DNA of 64,000 nt from Sphingobacteriales bacterium (GTDB lineage Bacteria; Bacteroidota; Bacteroidia; Chitinophagales; Chitinophagaceae): NCBI GenBank assembly GCA_004144185.1, contig SEFP01000001.1, positions 620,001 to 684,000 on the forward strand. The letters run 5' to 3'. The notes beneath the pieces are model-generated. The model was not told where the DNA came from. It searched no databases and was given only the letters and a program-made list of their open reading frames with translations. The position numbers and the translations under genes were made by a program. Positions 45,040 to 54,267 of this stretch are shown here, in pieces (the first letter of the stretch is position 1; each line of letters starts with the position of its first letter).

Positions 45040-45127
45040 GGTTGTCTGTTTAATTGGAATCGCTTCCGGAAGAGGAACCGCACCCGGAAGAGGTCTGTCC
45101 GGATTCGTTTGGGCTGCGGTGTGCGTT

Positions 45128-46198
45128 CTACTTATTAAAGAAGAACAGCAGGACAGCGCCGGTAATCAGCATATTAATCAGCGCCAGCGGAATCAGCTTT
45201 TTCCAGCCAAGGTTCATCAGCTGATCGTACCGGAAGCGGGGCAGCGTCCAGCGGATAAACATAAACAACAGGATAAAGCCAATGGTTTTCGCCATCAGGA
45301 CGCCTACGCAGATCGCCACGAATACCCACTGTGGTACGCCGGCCTGCACACTGTCCATAAACGGAAAGTTGTAGCCGCCGAAGAACAGCGTAGCCATGAA
45401 GGCGCTGGAGATAAACATATTCACGTACTCCGAGAACAGGTAAAAGCCCAGTTTCATCGAAGAGTATTCCTGGTGGAAACCCATGTTCAGCTCGCTCTCT
45501 GCTTCTGCCAGATCGAACGGAGCCCGGTTGAGCTCGGCCGTTGCACAAACAAAGAAGATGATAAAGCCCAGCGGTTGCTTGAAGAAATTCCAGGTAAAAT
45601 ACCCATCATTCCAGAAGCCGTGTTGCTGTTCTACAATAGTTCTAAGACTCAGCGTACCGGTCAGCATCAGCAGGGCAATCAGCGCCAGTCCCATCGCCAG
45701 TTCATAGGAGATGGCCTGGGAAGCCGCCCGGATACTCGATAAGAGAGAGAATTTGTTGTTGGAGGCCCAGCCGCCCAGCATCACGCCGTATACACCCAGG
45801 CTGACTACGCCAAACAAATACAGAATACCAATATTAATGTCAGCTACCTGCAACGCAATGACTCTTCCGGAATCGGTTACGTAATCCGGTCCCCAGGGAA
45901 CGATGGCGCTGGTCATGCTCGCCGTCAGCATCGCGAGGCCTGGACCGAGAATAAACAGAAACCGCGTAGACGAATCCGGAACGATCTCTTCCTTCATAAA
46001 CAGCTTCAGACCATCGGCCAGCGGCTGAAACAAGCCAAACGGGCCCGCCCGGCTCGGACCGCGACGGTCCTGCATCACGGCCGCTACTTTGCGCTCGCCC
46101 CAGGTGGCATACATCGCCACGCCCAGCGAACCCAGCAGAATAATGGAAATCAGGATCAGCTTTTCGACCACGAAGGCCCAATCAATCATCAGAAGCAT
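45128..46198 (-). CDS. nuoH: NADH-quinone oxidoreductase subunit H
   Basis: The product is 356 residues with eight membrane helices. Conserved segments are WGERKVAAVMQDRRGP near the N-terminus, QPLADGLKLFMKEE, FDLAEAESELNMGFHQEYSSMKLGFY (the acidic E-channel loop) and RWTLPRFRYDQLM. It forms the quinone chamber with NuoB and NuoD. It starts 27 bp after the nuoG-type gene. Confidence 0.97.
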   Translation of the reverse strand: MLLMIDWAFVVEKLILISIILLGSLGVAMYATWGERKVAAVMQDRRGPSRAGPFGLFQPLADGLKLFMKEEIVPDSSTRFLFILGPGLAMLTASMTSAIVPWGPDYVTDSGRVIALQVADINIGILYLFGVVSLGVYGVMLGGWASNNKFSLLSSIRAASQAISYELAMGLALIALLMLTGTLSLRTIVEQQHGFWNDGYFTWNFFKQPLGFIIFFVCATAELNRAPFDLAEAESELNMGFHQEYSSMKLGFYLFSEYVNMFISSAFMATLFFGGYNFPFMDSVQAGVPQWVFVAICVGVLMAKTIGFILLFMFIRWTLPRFRYDQLMNLGWKKLIPLALINMLITGAVLLFFFNK

Positions 46199-46225
46199 AA
46201 TATAGGTGCAGAAGTCAAAGAAAGG

Positions 46226-47335
46226 TTACACATCATCCGTGTGCAGATTGGGCAAAAAGTTGGTTCCGTGCGCCGGTCCGCCGATCTTACTCAGATCCAC
46301 CTGCGGACGATTGACATCGCTAACCTCGTGGATGTTGAGCAAAAACTTCGGATCGCGACCCATAATTTCCGGCATCAGGTTCTGCACCTGACTTGGTGAG
46401 GCTACTCCACGGTAATGCCCTTGGGAGATGACGCTGTGGCGGTTCACCACGCTCGGACCTTCGATAGTCCAGTCGCTGGCCTCTTTCTTATGGAAGCGGC
46501 AATCGTTACAAATCCATTCTTCCACTTCGCCCCACTGGTCTTTGCGGGCCGTGACGCGGAAGACTTCGTTGCCACGCATCCAAAGGCGAACCTTTCCGGA
46601 ACAGGTCGGGCAGTCGCGGTGAGCATCCACGGGTTTGGTAAACCAGACCCGGTTTTTAAAGCGGAAGGTTTTATCCGTCAGAGCGCCAACCGGGCAGACG
46701 TCGATTACATTGCCAATAAATTCATTATCGAGTGCTTTGCCGATGCAGGTGGAAATCGTGGAGTGATCGCCCCGGTCCAGAACACCGTGCTCGCGCTGGT
46801 CGGTGAGTTGCTGGGCCGTATAAACGCAGCGGTAGCACATAATGCAACGCGTCATATGCAACTGGATATACGGACCGATGTCTTCTTTGTCGAACGTACG
46901 TCGGTCAAATTCGTACCGGGTACCGGCACCGCCGTGTTCGTAGCTGAGATCCTGCAGGTGGCATTCACCGGCCTGGTCGCAGACGGGGCAGTCGAGCGGG
47001 TGATTGAGCAGCAGAAACTCGGTCACGCCTTTGCGGGCATCGAGCACTTTATCGCTGGTCATGGATTTTACTTCCATGCCATCCATCACGCCGGTACGGC
47101 AGGACGCGACCAGTTTGGGCATTGGCCGGGGATCTTTTTCAGAGCCCTTGCTGACCTCTACCAGACAGGTACGGCATTTTCCACCCGAGCCTTCGAGCTT
47201 GGAGTAGTAGCACATGGCCGGGGGCGTTACATCGCCCCCGATCATACGGGCTGCCTGCAAAATGGTAGTGCCGGGTGCGACGTCTACCGGTATATTATCA
47301 ATGATTACTTTAATCGTAGCGGGTGCTTCAGCCAT
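46226..47335 (-). CDS. nuoG: Short NuoG-type iron-sulfur subunit
   Basis: The product is 369 residues. The N-terminal [2Fe-2S] domain has GGKCRTCLVE, followed by the HPLDCPVCDQAGECHLQD [4Fe-4S] segment (N5 type), then CIMCYRCV with a distant CPVGAL, and a further cysteine group (DCPTCSG, CNDC). The long molybdopterin-oxidoreductase-like C-terminal domain of E. coli NuoG is absent; the chain ends after about 60 unrelated residues. Short forms are known in Bacteroidota, so this is probably complete. It starts the nuoGHIJK run. Confidence 0.92.
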   Translation of the reverse strand: MAEAPATIKVIIDNIPVDVAPGTTILQAARMIGGDVTPPAMCYYSKLEGSGGKCRTCLVEVSKGSEKDPRPMPKLVASCRTGVMDGMEVKSMTSDKVLDARKGVTEFLLLNHPLDCPVCDQAGECHLQDLSYEHGGAGTRYEFDRRTFDKEDIGPYIQLHMTRCIMCYRCVYTAQQLTDQREHGVLDRGDHSTISTCIGKALDNEFIGNVIDVCPVGALTDKTFRFKNRVWFTKPVDAHRDCPTCSGKVRLWMRGNEVFRVTARKDQWGEVEEWICNDCRFHKKEASDWTIEGPSVVNRHSVISQGHYRGVASPSQVQNLMPEIMGRDPKFLLNIHEVSDVNRPQVDLSKIGGPAHGTNFLPNLHTDDV

Positions 47336-47386
47336 AGCCGGTGCGGTGGTTTGAGCGTGTCATGCAAGGCATGACAAACGAAGGTG

Positions 47387-47394
47387 CAAAGGTG
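47387..47394 (-). promoter_or_regulatory. Near-consensus -7 box for nuoGHIJK (CACCTTTG)
   Basis: One mismatch from TAnnTTTG, followed by C, on the minus strand 51 bases before the nuoG ATG. The same variant is found upstream of the aminotransferase at 10985. Confidence 0.4.
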
Positions 47395-47534
47395 CTGCTT
47401 CTTAAGGGTAAAAGATACAGCCGGATGCGTGAAAAAATTTAGCCTTCAAAAAATAGGGGAAACTGCTTTTAAAAGCGTATTAATACAAACGAATCTTCCA
47501 CATAAAGGGTTCGTTTTCCAACGCCTGTTTTTCT

Positions 47535-48479
47535 ATGAAACGGATCTTTCCTCTCCTATTGCTGCTGTTGTCTTTTGCCGCTGGCGCACAGGATAAGATT
47601 TTCGTGCGGACTCAAAAACAGCCGATCGTAGGGATCATTACCGAAGTGGGCAATACGGAAGTCAAGTATCATCTGATGGACCGTCCGGTGCCTATTCTAA
47701 CGGTTGAGAAACAGGATATCATCCGGATTCAGTTTGAAAGTGGTCAGGTGATGCAGCTTTCCGATCCCTCCAAAGATTTTAATCTGTATTACGATCAGCA
47801 TCTCTGGAATGCCAAGGTGAATTTGTTTTCGCCTATCAACGGACATACCCAGTTGTTTCTGGAGCAGGCGATCAAACCCAGTAAAAGCCGCGAGTTCGAA
47901 CTCAATATCATTGGTTTGGGAATCGATCCTAATATGCTGGATGCCCCGATCAATCCGCAAACCGCCGAAACCTATACGTACGAAGCCCGTGGTGTAGGAC
48001 TCGGATATGGGTTGCGTTTTATACGCATGCCCGATTTTGTGGGTAGCAACACCCGGCTCCGGCATCTGATGCAGGGCTCGTATATCAAGCCGGCGATTTC
48101 ACTTTCGTACTACCAGCGCAACTTTGTTACGTACGATTATTTTAATTCGTCTAATACCTATACACTGGCCCGTAAACCGGTTTTTGCAGCGCTGGGAAGT
48201 GTTTCGTTCGGGCGGCAGTGGATTCTGGACAATACCATTTCGATTGATGCCTATGTACTGGCGGGAATCGGTTACGACAACGTACGCTCTACCCAGGAGA
48301 AGATTACCCGGGATGCGCAGGGCAATCTGCTTTACAGCTATTCCGATAATACCCCGTATACCGGATTTGGGTATACCCGCTTTTCCAAAAGCGATCTGGG
48401 TGTAGCGCTGGGGGCCGGTCTTCGGATCGGATTTCTGTTTGACTGGAAGCAAAAAACAAAAACAACGATTGAGAAATAG
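47535..48479 (+). CDS. Outer-membrane beta-barrel-like protein, unknown function
   Basis: The product is 314 residues with a signal peptide (MKRIFPLLLLLLSFAAGAQ). The N-terminal 60 residues form a small beta domain (VGIITEVGNTEVKYHLM, TVEKQDIIRIQFESGQ), a pattern seen at the start of many Bacteroidota envelope proteins. The rest has alternating aromatic-polar strands consistent with an outer-membrane barrel, though the end does not carry a classic terminal Phe strand. Its function is unknown. It is divergent from nuoG and followed by a terminator shared with cphB. Confidence 0.72.
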   Translation: MKRIFPLLLLLLSFAAGAQDKIFVRTQKQPIVGIITEVGNTEVKYHLMDRPVPILTVEKQDIIRIQFESGQVMQLSDPSKDFNLYYDQHLWNAKVNLFSPINGHTQLFLEQAIKPSKSREFELNIIGLGIDPNMLDAPINPQTAETYTYEARGVGLGYGLRFIRMPDFVGSNTRLRHLMQGSYIKPAISLSYYQRNFVTYDYFNSSNTYTLARKPVFAALGSVSFGRQWILDNTISIDAYVLAGIGYDNVRSTQEKITRDAQGNLLYSYSDNTPYTGFGYTRFSKSDLGVALGAGLRIGFLFDWKQKTKTTIEK

Positions 48480-48522
48480 GGATATTCTTAAGTATCTGTA
48501 GGGAGATCTTAAGAAATGGGGA

Positions 48523-48550
48523 AAGCCGCTCTTGTAGGGAAGAGCGGCTT
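48523..48550. terminator. Convergent terminator
   Basis: A perfect 11-bp stem (48523-48533 with 48540-48550) with a 6-base loop is followed by a T run. Confidence 0.85.
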
Positions 48551-48698
48551 ATTTTTTTGTCTTTATTGGAAAACGGGTTGCTAATGCTTCCGGAAGGATT
48601 CCAAAATACGGTCCTTTTTATATTGAGACGATCTAATCCAGCCAGTAGCAGAACAGGCCGGCTTCCGGAAACGCCAGTCGTATATCCCGGCAAAATGA

Positions 48699-49595
48699 TT
48701 AGACCGACCCCATGACGGGTGGCATCCTTGGGCTTTCGCTGCGCATGGGTAAAAACTCGCGCAATCCCAGGTCATAGCCGTTGCCAGCCTCTAGGATGTG
48801 TACTTTGATGCCTTCTACCGAAATCGGCGAGTTGAACTCGATATCCGCAATATTGTTGTGACCGATTGACCGGCCATCCACGATAATCACCGCGCCAGAA
48901 CCGATACATTCCAGTTGCGTCCCTTCGCGTACGATGACTGCCGTGTCTTCTCCCAGTCCGATGCCGATGGCACCGGGATTGGCCGATACGGCCTGTGCGA
49001 GCCGCAAAAAGCGCCCGCGTTTATCAAAATGGGAATCAATGATCACCCCCTGCATCAGTCCGAGGCCGGTGGTAATCTTGACTTCGCCTTTCAGATGTGC
49101 ATCGGCCGCGTTGCCTTCATAGATCATGGTATTGCTCATGGCCATGGCACCGGCGGAGGTTCCGGAAATGACAAAACCGTCTTCGTTCTGATAACGGTCG
49201 AGCAGGATATCCAGCGATTCGGTACCGCCGAAAATAGACGACAGCCGAAGCTGGTTGCCGCCCGAAAACATAAACCCGTCACAGGCCCGGATCCGCTCTA
49301 CAACGCCCTGCTGCTGCACATCCTCGCGGTTTCGGATGTCGAGAATGCCAACATTATGGTAGCCGAATTTGGCGAAGGCGCTGAGGTAATTTTCGCCGAC
49401 TTCTTCCGGAATCTGGGAAGCAGTGGTAGCCACTTCAATCCGGCTGTCGGTCGACCCAATGAGCTTGGCGACCGTCTTAAGAATCGCGAGTTCAAAGAAG
49501 TTCAGATTGTTGCGGCGGATAATGCCTTGTTCGAGATCAGTGCCTTTGTCTTCAGCACCGCCGATGCTGACAAGAATGCCCTTTGGATTTGCCAT
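48699..49595 (-). CDS. cphB: Cyanophycinase
   Basis: The product is 298 residues from the ATG at 49595. It is a serine peptidase (family S51) that cuts cyanophycin into beta-Asp-Arg dipeptides. The nucleophile motif is GTSAGA, preceded by FMFSGGNQLRL; GLGLMQGVIIDSHFDKRGRFLRL and GIGLGEDTAVIV are the other conserved segments. No signal peptide is present, so it acts in the cytoplasm on stored polymer. A perfect promoter box at 49619 excludes the longer frame. It is divergent from cphA. Confidence 0.95.
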   Translation of the reverse strand: MANPKGILVSIGGAEDKGTDLEQGIIRRNNLNFFELAILKTVAKLIGSTDSRIEVATTASQIPEEVGENYLSAFAKFGYHNVGILDIRNREDVQQQGVVERIRACDGFMFSGGNQLRLSSIFGGTESLDILLDRYQNEDGFVISGTSAGAMAMSNTMIYEGNAADAHLKGEVKITTGLGLMQGVIIDSHFDKRGRFLRLAQAVSANPGAIGIGLGEDTAVIVREGTQLECIGSGAVIIVDGRSIGHNNIADIEFNSPISVEGIKVHILEAGNGYDLGLREFLPMRSESPRMPPVMGSV

Positions 49596-49618
49596 AAGCC
49601 GGTTTTCGGGTGCGCGCA

Positions 49619-49626
49619 CAAAAATA
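49619..49626 (-). promoter_or_regulatory. -7 box for cphB (TATTTTTG)
   Basis: A perfect TAnnTTTG box on the minus strand lies 23 bases before the cphB ATG. It lies back to back with the cphA promoter. Confidence 0.6.
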
Positions 49627-49630
49627 CATT

Positions 49631-49660
49631 TTGAAGCTTGTGTTGCGCTATGTACTTTTT
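49631..49660 (+). promoter_or_regulatory. Promoter of cphA (TTG, 19 bp, TACTTTTT)
   Basis: A -33 TTG at 49631-49633 is spaced 19 bp from TACTTTTT (49653-49660), one mismatch from TAnnTTTG. This is the best two-part Bacteroidota promoter I found. It begins 5 bp from the divergent cphB box. Confidence 0.6.
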
Positions 49661-49706
49661 ACGCCTAAATATACGCTTCCTTACTACTTAAGATCCTTCA
49701 ATCCAC

Positions 49707-52370
49707 ATGGACGCTACGCAATCCACCTCACCTGATGCGGCTCAGAACCAGATGAAAATCCTGGACATTAAAGCCATGAACGGCCCGAATTACTGGTCGG
49801 TCAACCGCCATCACCTCATTGTTATGCTGCTCGACCTGCAGGCTATGGAAGAGCGCCCCAGCAATACCGTTCCGGGGTTCCGCGCCCGGCTCGAGCAGCT
49901 GATGCCGTCCCTATATTCCCACCGCTGCTCTGAAGGCCACGAAGGCGGCTTTTTCGAACGGGTGGAAATGGGTACCTGGATGGGCCATATTATCGAACAT
50001 ATTGCGCTCGAAATGCAGACCCTCGCCGGGATGGAAGTCGGCTTTGGCCGCACCCGGAGTGCGCCTAAAAAAGGACAGTACTATGTAGTCTTCAGCTATT
50101 ACGAGGAAAAAGCCGGCATTTATGCGGCCAAAGCCTCTGTAGGGCTGGTAGAAGCGTTGATCCGGGGAGAAGATTATGACCTGAACCACGATATTCAAAC
50201 CCTGCGCGAAATCCGGGAAAATGACCGACTGGGCCCTTCTACGGGTTCGCTGGTCGATGAAGCCCGGCGCCGGAAGATTCCCTGGATCCGCCTGAACAAG
50301 CGCTCGCTGGTGCAGCTGGGTTATGGCAAAAACCAGCAGCGGGTACAGGCAACGGTGGCTTCAACAACCTCCAATATCGCCGTAGAAATCGCCTGCAACA
50401 AGGAAGAAACCAAAAACCTGCTCGAAGCCGCCGAAGTACCGGTTCCTAAAGGCGTGATCATCCGGTCCGAGGAAGAGCTGGAATGGGCGATCCGGAAGGT
50501 TGGGTTTCCGATGGTTACCAAGCCGCTCAACGGCAACCACGGTCGTGGCGCTACCACCGACCTCCAGACGCTGGAAGAAGTCCGTCAGGGGTTTCAGGAA
50601 GCGCAGAAGCACAGCCACTCGGTCATCGTCGAGAAATTTATCACCGGTCTGGACCACCGCGTGCTGGTGATCAATTACAAGTTTGTAGCGGCTGCAGTAC
50701 GCACGCCTGCGGCGGTAACCGGCAACGGCACGTCAACTATTCAGGAGCTGATTGATGAAGTCAACAAAGATCCACGGCGGGGCTTTGGCCATGAAAAAGT
50801 GCTGACGGAAATTAAAGTAGACCGCGCTACCAACACGGTACTGGAAGGCAAAGGTCTGACGCTGGAAAGTGTGCTTCCGGAAGGCGAGGAACTGTGGCTG
50901 AAACCCACGGCCAACCTCAGCACCGGCGGTACCGCCACTGATGTGACAGATCATGTGCATCCCGATAACATTATTTTGTGCGAGCGGATTGCCCGCATCA
51001 TTGGTCTTGACATCTGCGGGATTGATATCATGACCGATACGCTGGAAACCCCGCTGCGGCAAGGCAACGGAGCCGTACTGGAAGTGAATGCGGCCCCCGG
51101 CTTCCGGATGCACCTCGACCCGACCGAAGGGCTTCCCCGCAACGTAGCCGGTCCGGTGATCGACATGCTGTTTCCACCCGGCACCTCTGCACGCATTCCC
51201 ATTATTGCGGTAGCCGGTACCAACGGTAAAACCACCACCACCCGTCTCACAGCGCACATCATGCGGCAGACCGGCAAGACGGTAGGTTATACCACTACCG
51301 ACGGCGTCTATATCGGCAACGAGATGATGGTGAAAGGCGATTGTACCGGTCCGAAAAGTGCTGAGTTTGTACTGAAAGATCCGACCGTGGAAATCGCGGT
51401 GCTGGAAAGTGCCCGTGGCGGTATTCTGCGCGCCGGACTGGGCTATCACAACTGTGACATCGCCATCGTGACCAACGTAGCGCCTGATCACCTGGGACTG
51501 GGCGGTATTGACACGCTCACCAAACTGGCCCGGGTTAAAGCCGTTGTTCCCAATACGGTATTCAGCAATGGGCACGCCATTCTCAACGCGGATGACGACC
51601 TGGTGTATGCCATGCGAAACGAACTGGACTGTCACATTGTGCTGTTTTCGACTGATCCGGAAAGCCCGCGCATCAAGCGTCATACCGCTAAAGGCCGGTT
51701 GGCCGGTGTGTATGAAAACGGCTACATCACCATTCTGAAAGACAACTGGAAGATCCGGGTAGAGCGCGCGGCCAACATCCCGATCACGTTTAACGGAGCG
51801 GCGATGTTCAACATCTACAACACGCTGGGCGCCGTACTGGCAGCCTATGTGAGTCAGGTACCGCTGGATACGATCCGTGGCGGACTGCAAACCTTTGTAC
51901 CGAGTGCAGCGCAGACGCCGGGCCGGATGAATATGTTTCATTTCCGCGACTTTACCGTGATGCTCGATTATGCCCACAATACCCACGGCATGAAAGCCAT
52001 CGGCGGTTTCTTACAGCATGTACCTGCAACCCAGAAAATAGGTATTATCGCCGGTGTAGGCGATCGGCGCGATGAAGACACCATCGACCTGGGGGAGGAA
52101 TCCGCCAAGACCTTTGATGAAATCATCATCCGGCAGGATAAAAACACCCGCGGCCGGCCGGCAGAAGAGATCGTGGAACTGCTGAAAACCGGCATTGCCA
52201 AAGTGAAGCCGAATATGCCTGTAAAAGTGATTCTGAAGGAAAGCGATGCCATTGATTATGCCCTGCAAAATGCCAAAGTCGGCTCGTTTATCACCGTCAT
52301 TTCAGACGTCATTCCGGATGCACTGGAGCAGGTTAAAGCCTATAAAGAGCGGGAAGGCACTGCCTTTTAG
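49707..52370 (+). CDS. cphA: Cyanophycin synthetase
   Basis: The product is 887 residues, the usual length. It builds the Asp-Arg storage polymer by alternating ATP-dependent additions. The N-terminal domain with GPNYWS is followed by an ATP-grasp domain (about 215-480; KPLNGNHGRGATT, EVNAAPGFRMH) that adds Asp, and a Mur-ligase-like domain (about 495-880; Walker motif AGTNGKTTTT, then MLDYAHNTHG and GVGDRRDEDT) that adds Arg. It is divergently paired with cphB, so synthesis and breakdown are encoded together. A 40-bp palindromic terminator follows. Confidence 0.97.
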   Translation: MDATQSTSPDAAQNQMKILDIKAMNGPNYWSVNRHHLIVMLLDLQAMEERPSNTVPGFRARLEQLMPSLYSHRCSEGHEGGFFERVEMGTWMGHIIEHIALEMQTLAGMEVGFGRTRSAPKKGQYYVVFSYYEEKAGIYAAKASVGLVEALIRGEDYDLNHDIQTLREIRENDRLGPSTGSLVDEARRRKIPWIRLNKRSLVQLGYGKNQQRVQATVASTTSNIAVEIACNKEETKNLLEAAEVPVPKGVIIRSEEELEWAIRKVGFPMVTKPLNGNHGRGATTDLQTLEEVRQGFQEAQKHSHSVIVEKFITGLDHRVLVINYKFVAAAVRTPAAVTGNGTSTIQELIDEVNKDPRRGFGHEKVLTEIKVDRATNTVLEGKGLTLESVLPEGEELWLKPTANLSTGGTATDVTDHVHPDNIILCERIARIIGLDICGIDIMTDTLETPLRQGNGAVLEVNAAPGFRMHLDPTEGLPRNVAGPVIDMLFPPGTSARIPIIAVAGTNGKTTTTRLTAHIMRQTGKTVGYTTTDGVYIGNEMMVKGDCTGPKSAEFVLKDPTVEIAVLESARGGILRAGLGYHNCDIAIVTNVAPDHLGLGGIDTLTKLARVKAVVPNTVFSNGHAILNADDDLVYAMRNELDCHIVLFSTDPESPRIKRHTAKGRLAGVYENGYITILKDNWKIRVERAANIPITFNGAAMFNIYNTLGAVLAAYVSQVPLDTIRGGLQTFVPSAAQTPGRMNMFHFRDFTVMLDYAHNTHGMKAIGGFLQHVPATQKIGIIAGVGDRRDEDTIDLGEESAKTFDEIIIRQDKNTRGRPAEEIVELLKTGIAKVKPNMPVKVILKESDAIDYALQNAKVGSFITVISDVIPDALEQVKAYKEREGTAF

Positions 52371-52412
52371 AAACGCCTCAGTCTCTGTCTGAAGCGCTCT
52401 TACGGAGCCTGA

Positions 52413-52452
52413 AAACACCCTGATAGGATTCCGGAATCCTATCAGGGTGTTT
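52413..52452. terminator. cphA terminator: 40-bp perfect palindrome centred on TTCCGGAA
   Basis: Bases 52413-52432 are the exact reverse complement of 52433-52452, with TTCCGGAA at the centre (52429-52436). It lies 43 bp after the cphA stop, with a T-rich tract downstream. There is no unpaired loop sequence other than the CCGG centre. Confidence 0.85.
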
Positions 52453-52545
52453 GAGTTTTAGTCCGGAGCAGCAGGGTCTGCTTTCAGGATGTCCGATAGG
52501 GGCAAACGGGTCCGGGACCGTTTTGTAAACACAACCTCCTTTCCT

Positions 52546-53040
52546 ATGAAAAAAGCGTTCCTTTTCCTGGCTGCCGGCGCAGTGCTTTTTACCGCCTGTA
52601 AAAAAGACGACAACAACAACGCAGGCACCCGTGCCACGATGGTAAGCGGTCAATGGGCCATCGATTCATTTAAAATCCTGTATATGGCCGGTGGCCAGAC
52701 TTTGCTTTCAACCGATTTGCTGGCAACCTCCAGAGCATGCGATAGAGACAACCTGCTGGATTTTATTTCTGACAATACGCTGTATGCAGACGAAGGTGCT
52801 ACCAAATGTGATCCTTCAACGCCGCAACGCCAGCAGGCAGGTACCTGGCAGTTGACCAACAGTGAGAAAGAGATTACCATTAACCTGACCAATTCAGTAT
52901 CTTCAGGACTGCCGGCAGGTACCAATGCCCTTACCATCGACGAGCTGACCAGCAGCCGGATGAATCTCCGGAAAGATTCTTCCCTGTCGTATGGCGGATT
53001 CCCGGCAACGGCTTCTATCCGTCTGTACCTGCGTAAGTAA
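52546..53040 (+). CDS. Lipocalin-like lipoprotein (paralogue 1)
   Basis: The product is 164 residues. The lipobox FTAC is followed by KKDDNNN, which fits the surface-export signal of Bacteroidota lipoproteins (Cys-Lys then acidic residues). The body, with GQWAIDSFKI near the start and an acidic ELTSSRMNLRKD near the end, fits the lipocalin-like (lipocalin_4) family: VSGxW, then a LxxxxMxL(R/K) strand. Ligand unknown. It is the first of four related genes in a row. Confidence 0.82.
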   Translation: MKKAFLFLAAGAVLFTACKKDDNNNAGTRATMVSGQWAIDSFKILYMAGGQTLLSTDLLATSRACDRDNLLDFISDNTLYADEGATKCDPSTPQRQQAGTWQLTNSEKEITINLTNSVSSGLPAGTNALTIDELTSSRMNLRKDSSLSYGGFPATASIRLYLRK

Positions 53041-53100
53041 ACAGCTTTTTCCGGAACGCACCCCGTTCCGGATTTTGTTTCATCCCCCCACACCCCTTTT

Positions 53101-53577
53101 ATGAAAAAAGTACTTCTTTCCGTAAGCGCCCTGACCCTGCTGCTCACCGCCTGTAAAAAGAACGATGACAGCGGACAACCAGCAACGCAAAAAATCGTTG
53201 GTTCCTGGATCATGACGTCTGACCAGACCCTCGTGACCACTAACGGAGTCAATGCACAGCCAATTGACAACTTTATCAACGAGTCTTCCTGTACAAAAGA
53301 TGATCTGTATAACTATACGGCAAACGGCATGTTCTCAAACACGGAAGGTGCCACCAAGTGTCGTACAGCAGATCCGGATACCATTGGCAAAGGCATGTAT
53401 TCGCTGTATTCCAACGATACCCGACTCATCTACCGCGCAGAAAATGGTGCTCCTTTAGATACGTTTGACATTGTAGAGTTGTCTGGAAGCACAATGCGTC
53501 TTAAAAAAGATGTTACGCTTTCCGGCTCAGGTGTTACAGTGGTATCTTCTAACCAACTGGCGTTCTCTAAGAAATAG
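53101..53577 (+). CDS. Lipocalin-like lipoprotein (paralogue 2)
   Basis: The product is 158 residues. The lipobox LTAC is followed by KKNDDSG. IVGSWIMTS and DIVELSGSTMRLKKDV match the same positions in paralogue 1, and both carry EGATKC in the middle, so the two are clear recent relatives. The 60-bp spacing suggests one transcript. A terminator follows at 53598. Confidence 0.82.
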   Translation: MKKVLLSVSALTLLLTACKKNDDSGQPATQKIVGSWIMTSDQTLVTTNGVNAQPIDNFINESSCTKDDLYNYTANGMFSNTEGATKCRTADPDTIGKGMYSLYSNDTRLIYRAENGAPLDTFDIVELSGSTMRLKKDVTLSGSGVTVVSSNQLAFSKK

Positions 53578-53597
53578 CATTTTATTTCCGGATTGAT

Positions 53598-53627
53598 CCG
53601 GCTACTGCTTCTTTTGGCAGTAGCCGG
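53598..53627 (+). terminator. Terminator after paralogue 2
   Basis: A perfect 11-bp stem (53598-53608 with 53617-53627) with an 8-base loop is followed by a T run. Confidence 0.88.
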
Positions 53628-53727
53628 TTTTTTTGTTGAAATGCGTTAGCGGGCAAGATCTTTTGAACAGCTGAAAGCGATCCCTGCGTTTTTAAAACTT
53701 ATATTCGGGGTTCTGCCTCTTTTAGCT

Positions 53728-54198
53728 ATGAACCGTTTGCTGAGTCTGTTGATACCCGCCCTGTTGTTGCTGGCGGCCTGCGAGAAAGATCCCCGCTACA
53801 GGTCGCCCCAGAAATTCCTGAGTCAGGCCCCCTGGAAGCTGGCCACCTCCCGTGCCATCACGATCCGGACCGGTCAGGCCGCTGACACGATGGATTATTA
53901 TGCGCAGCTGGATAGCTGCCGGCAGGATCAGCGGTATGTGTATGCCGAAAGCGGCAGCTATTACAGCGAACCCGGCACCAAGGTGTGTCCCGGTCAGCAG
54001 CCGCTTCAACGGGAAGACCTGGGGCGGTGGCAGTATTTTCCGGAAACCAAACAGCTTTTGATTGATGGTGCGGGGCGGCTGACCTGGGATGTGCTGCAAC
54101 TCGATGATTCCGTTTTGAACCTGCGGCTGCGTTCCACTGTTCAGAACGACAGTCAGGCCTCGACCCGCATCGAGGAACAGGCGTACGTGCATCCATGA
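53728..54198 (+). CDS. Lipocalin-like lipoprotein (paralogue 3)
   Basis: The product is 156 residues. The lipobox LAAC is followed by EKDPR. LSQAPWKLATSR and VLQLDDSVLNLRLRS occupy the positions of the conserved W strand and the late strand in its neighbours, and PGTKVC matches the EGATKC position. It is more distant than paralogues 1 and 2. The base composition is higher in GC than in paralogues 1-2. Ligand unknown. Confidence 0.75.
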   Translation: MNRLLSLLIPALLLLAACEKDPRYRSPQKFLSQAPWKLATSRAITIRTGQAADTMDYYAQLDSCRQDQRYVYAESGSYYSEPGTKVCPGQQPLQREDLGRWQYFPETKQLLIDGAGRLTWDVLQLDDSVLNLRLRSTVQNDSQASTRIEEQAYVHP

Positions 54199-54267
54199 CA
54201 ATAAAGGGTTGCCCGCTTGCTTCCGGAAGCGTACTTTTAAAGCTTTAGCTCCTTCTTCTAAAGAACT

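Noticed and set aside
50733-51986. 417-codon minus-strand frame inside cphA
   Set aside because: cphA is a certain gene on the + strand; the antisense frame is open because of GC-rich codon use.
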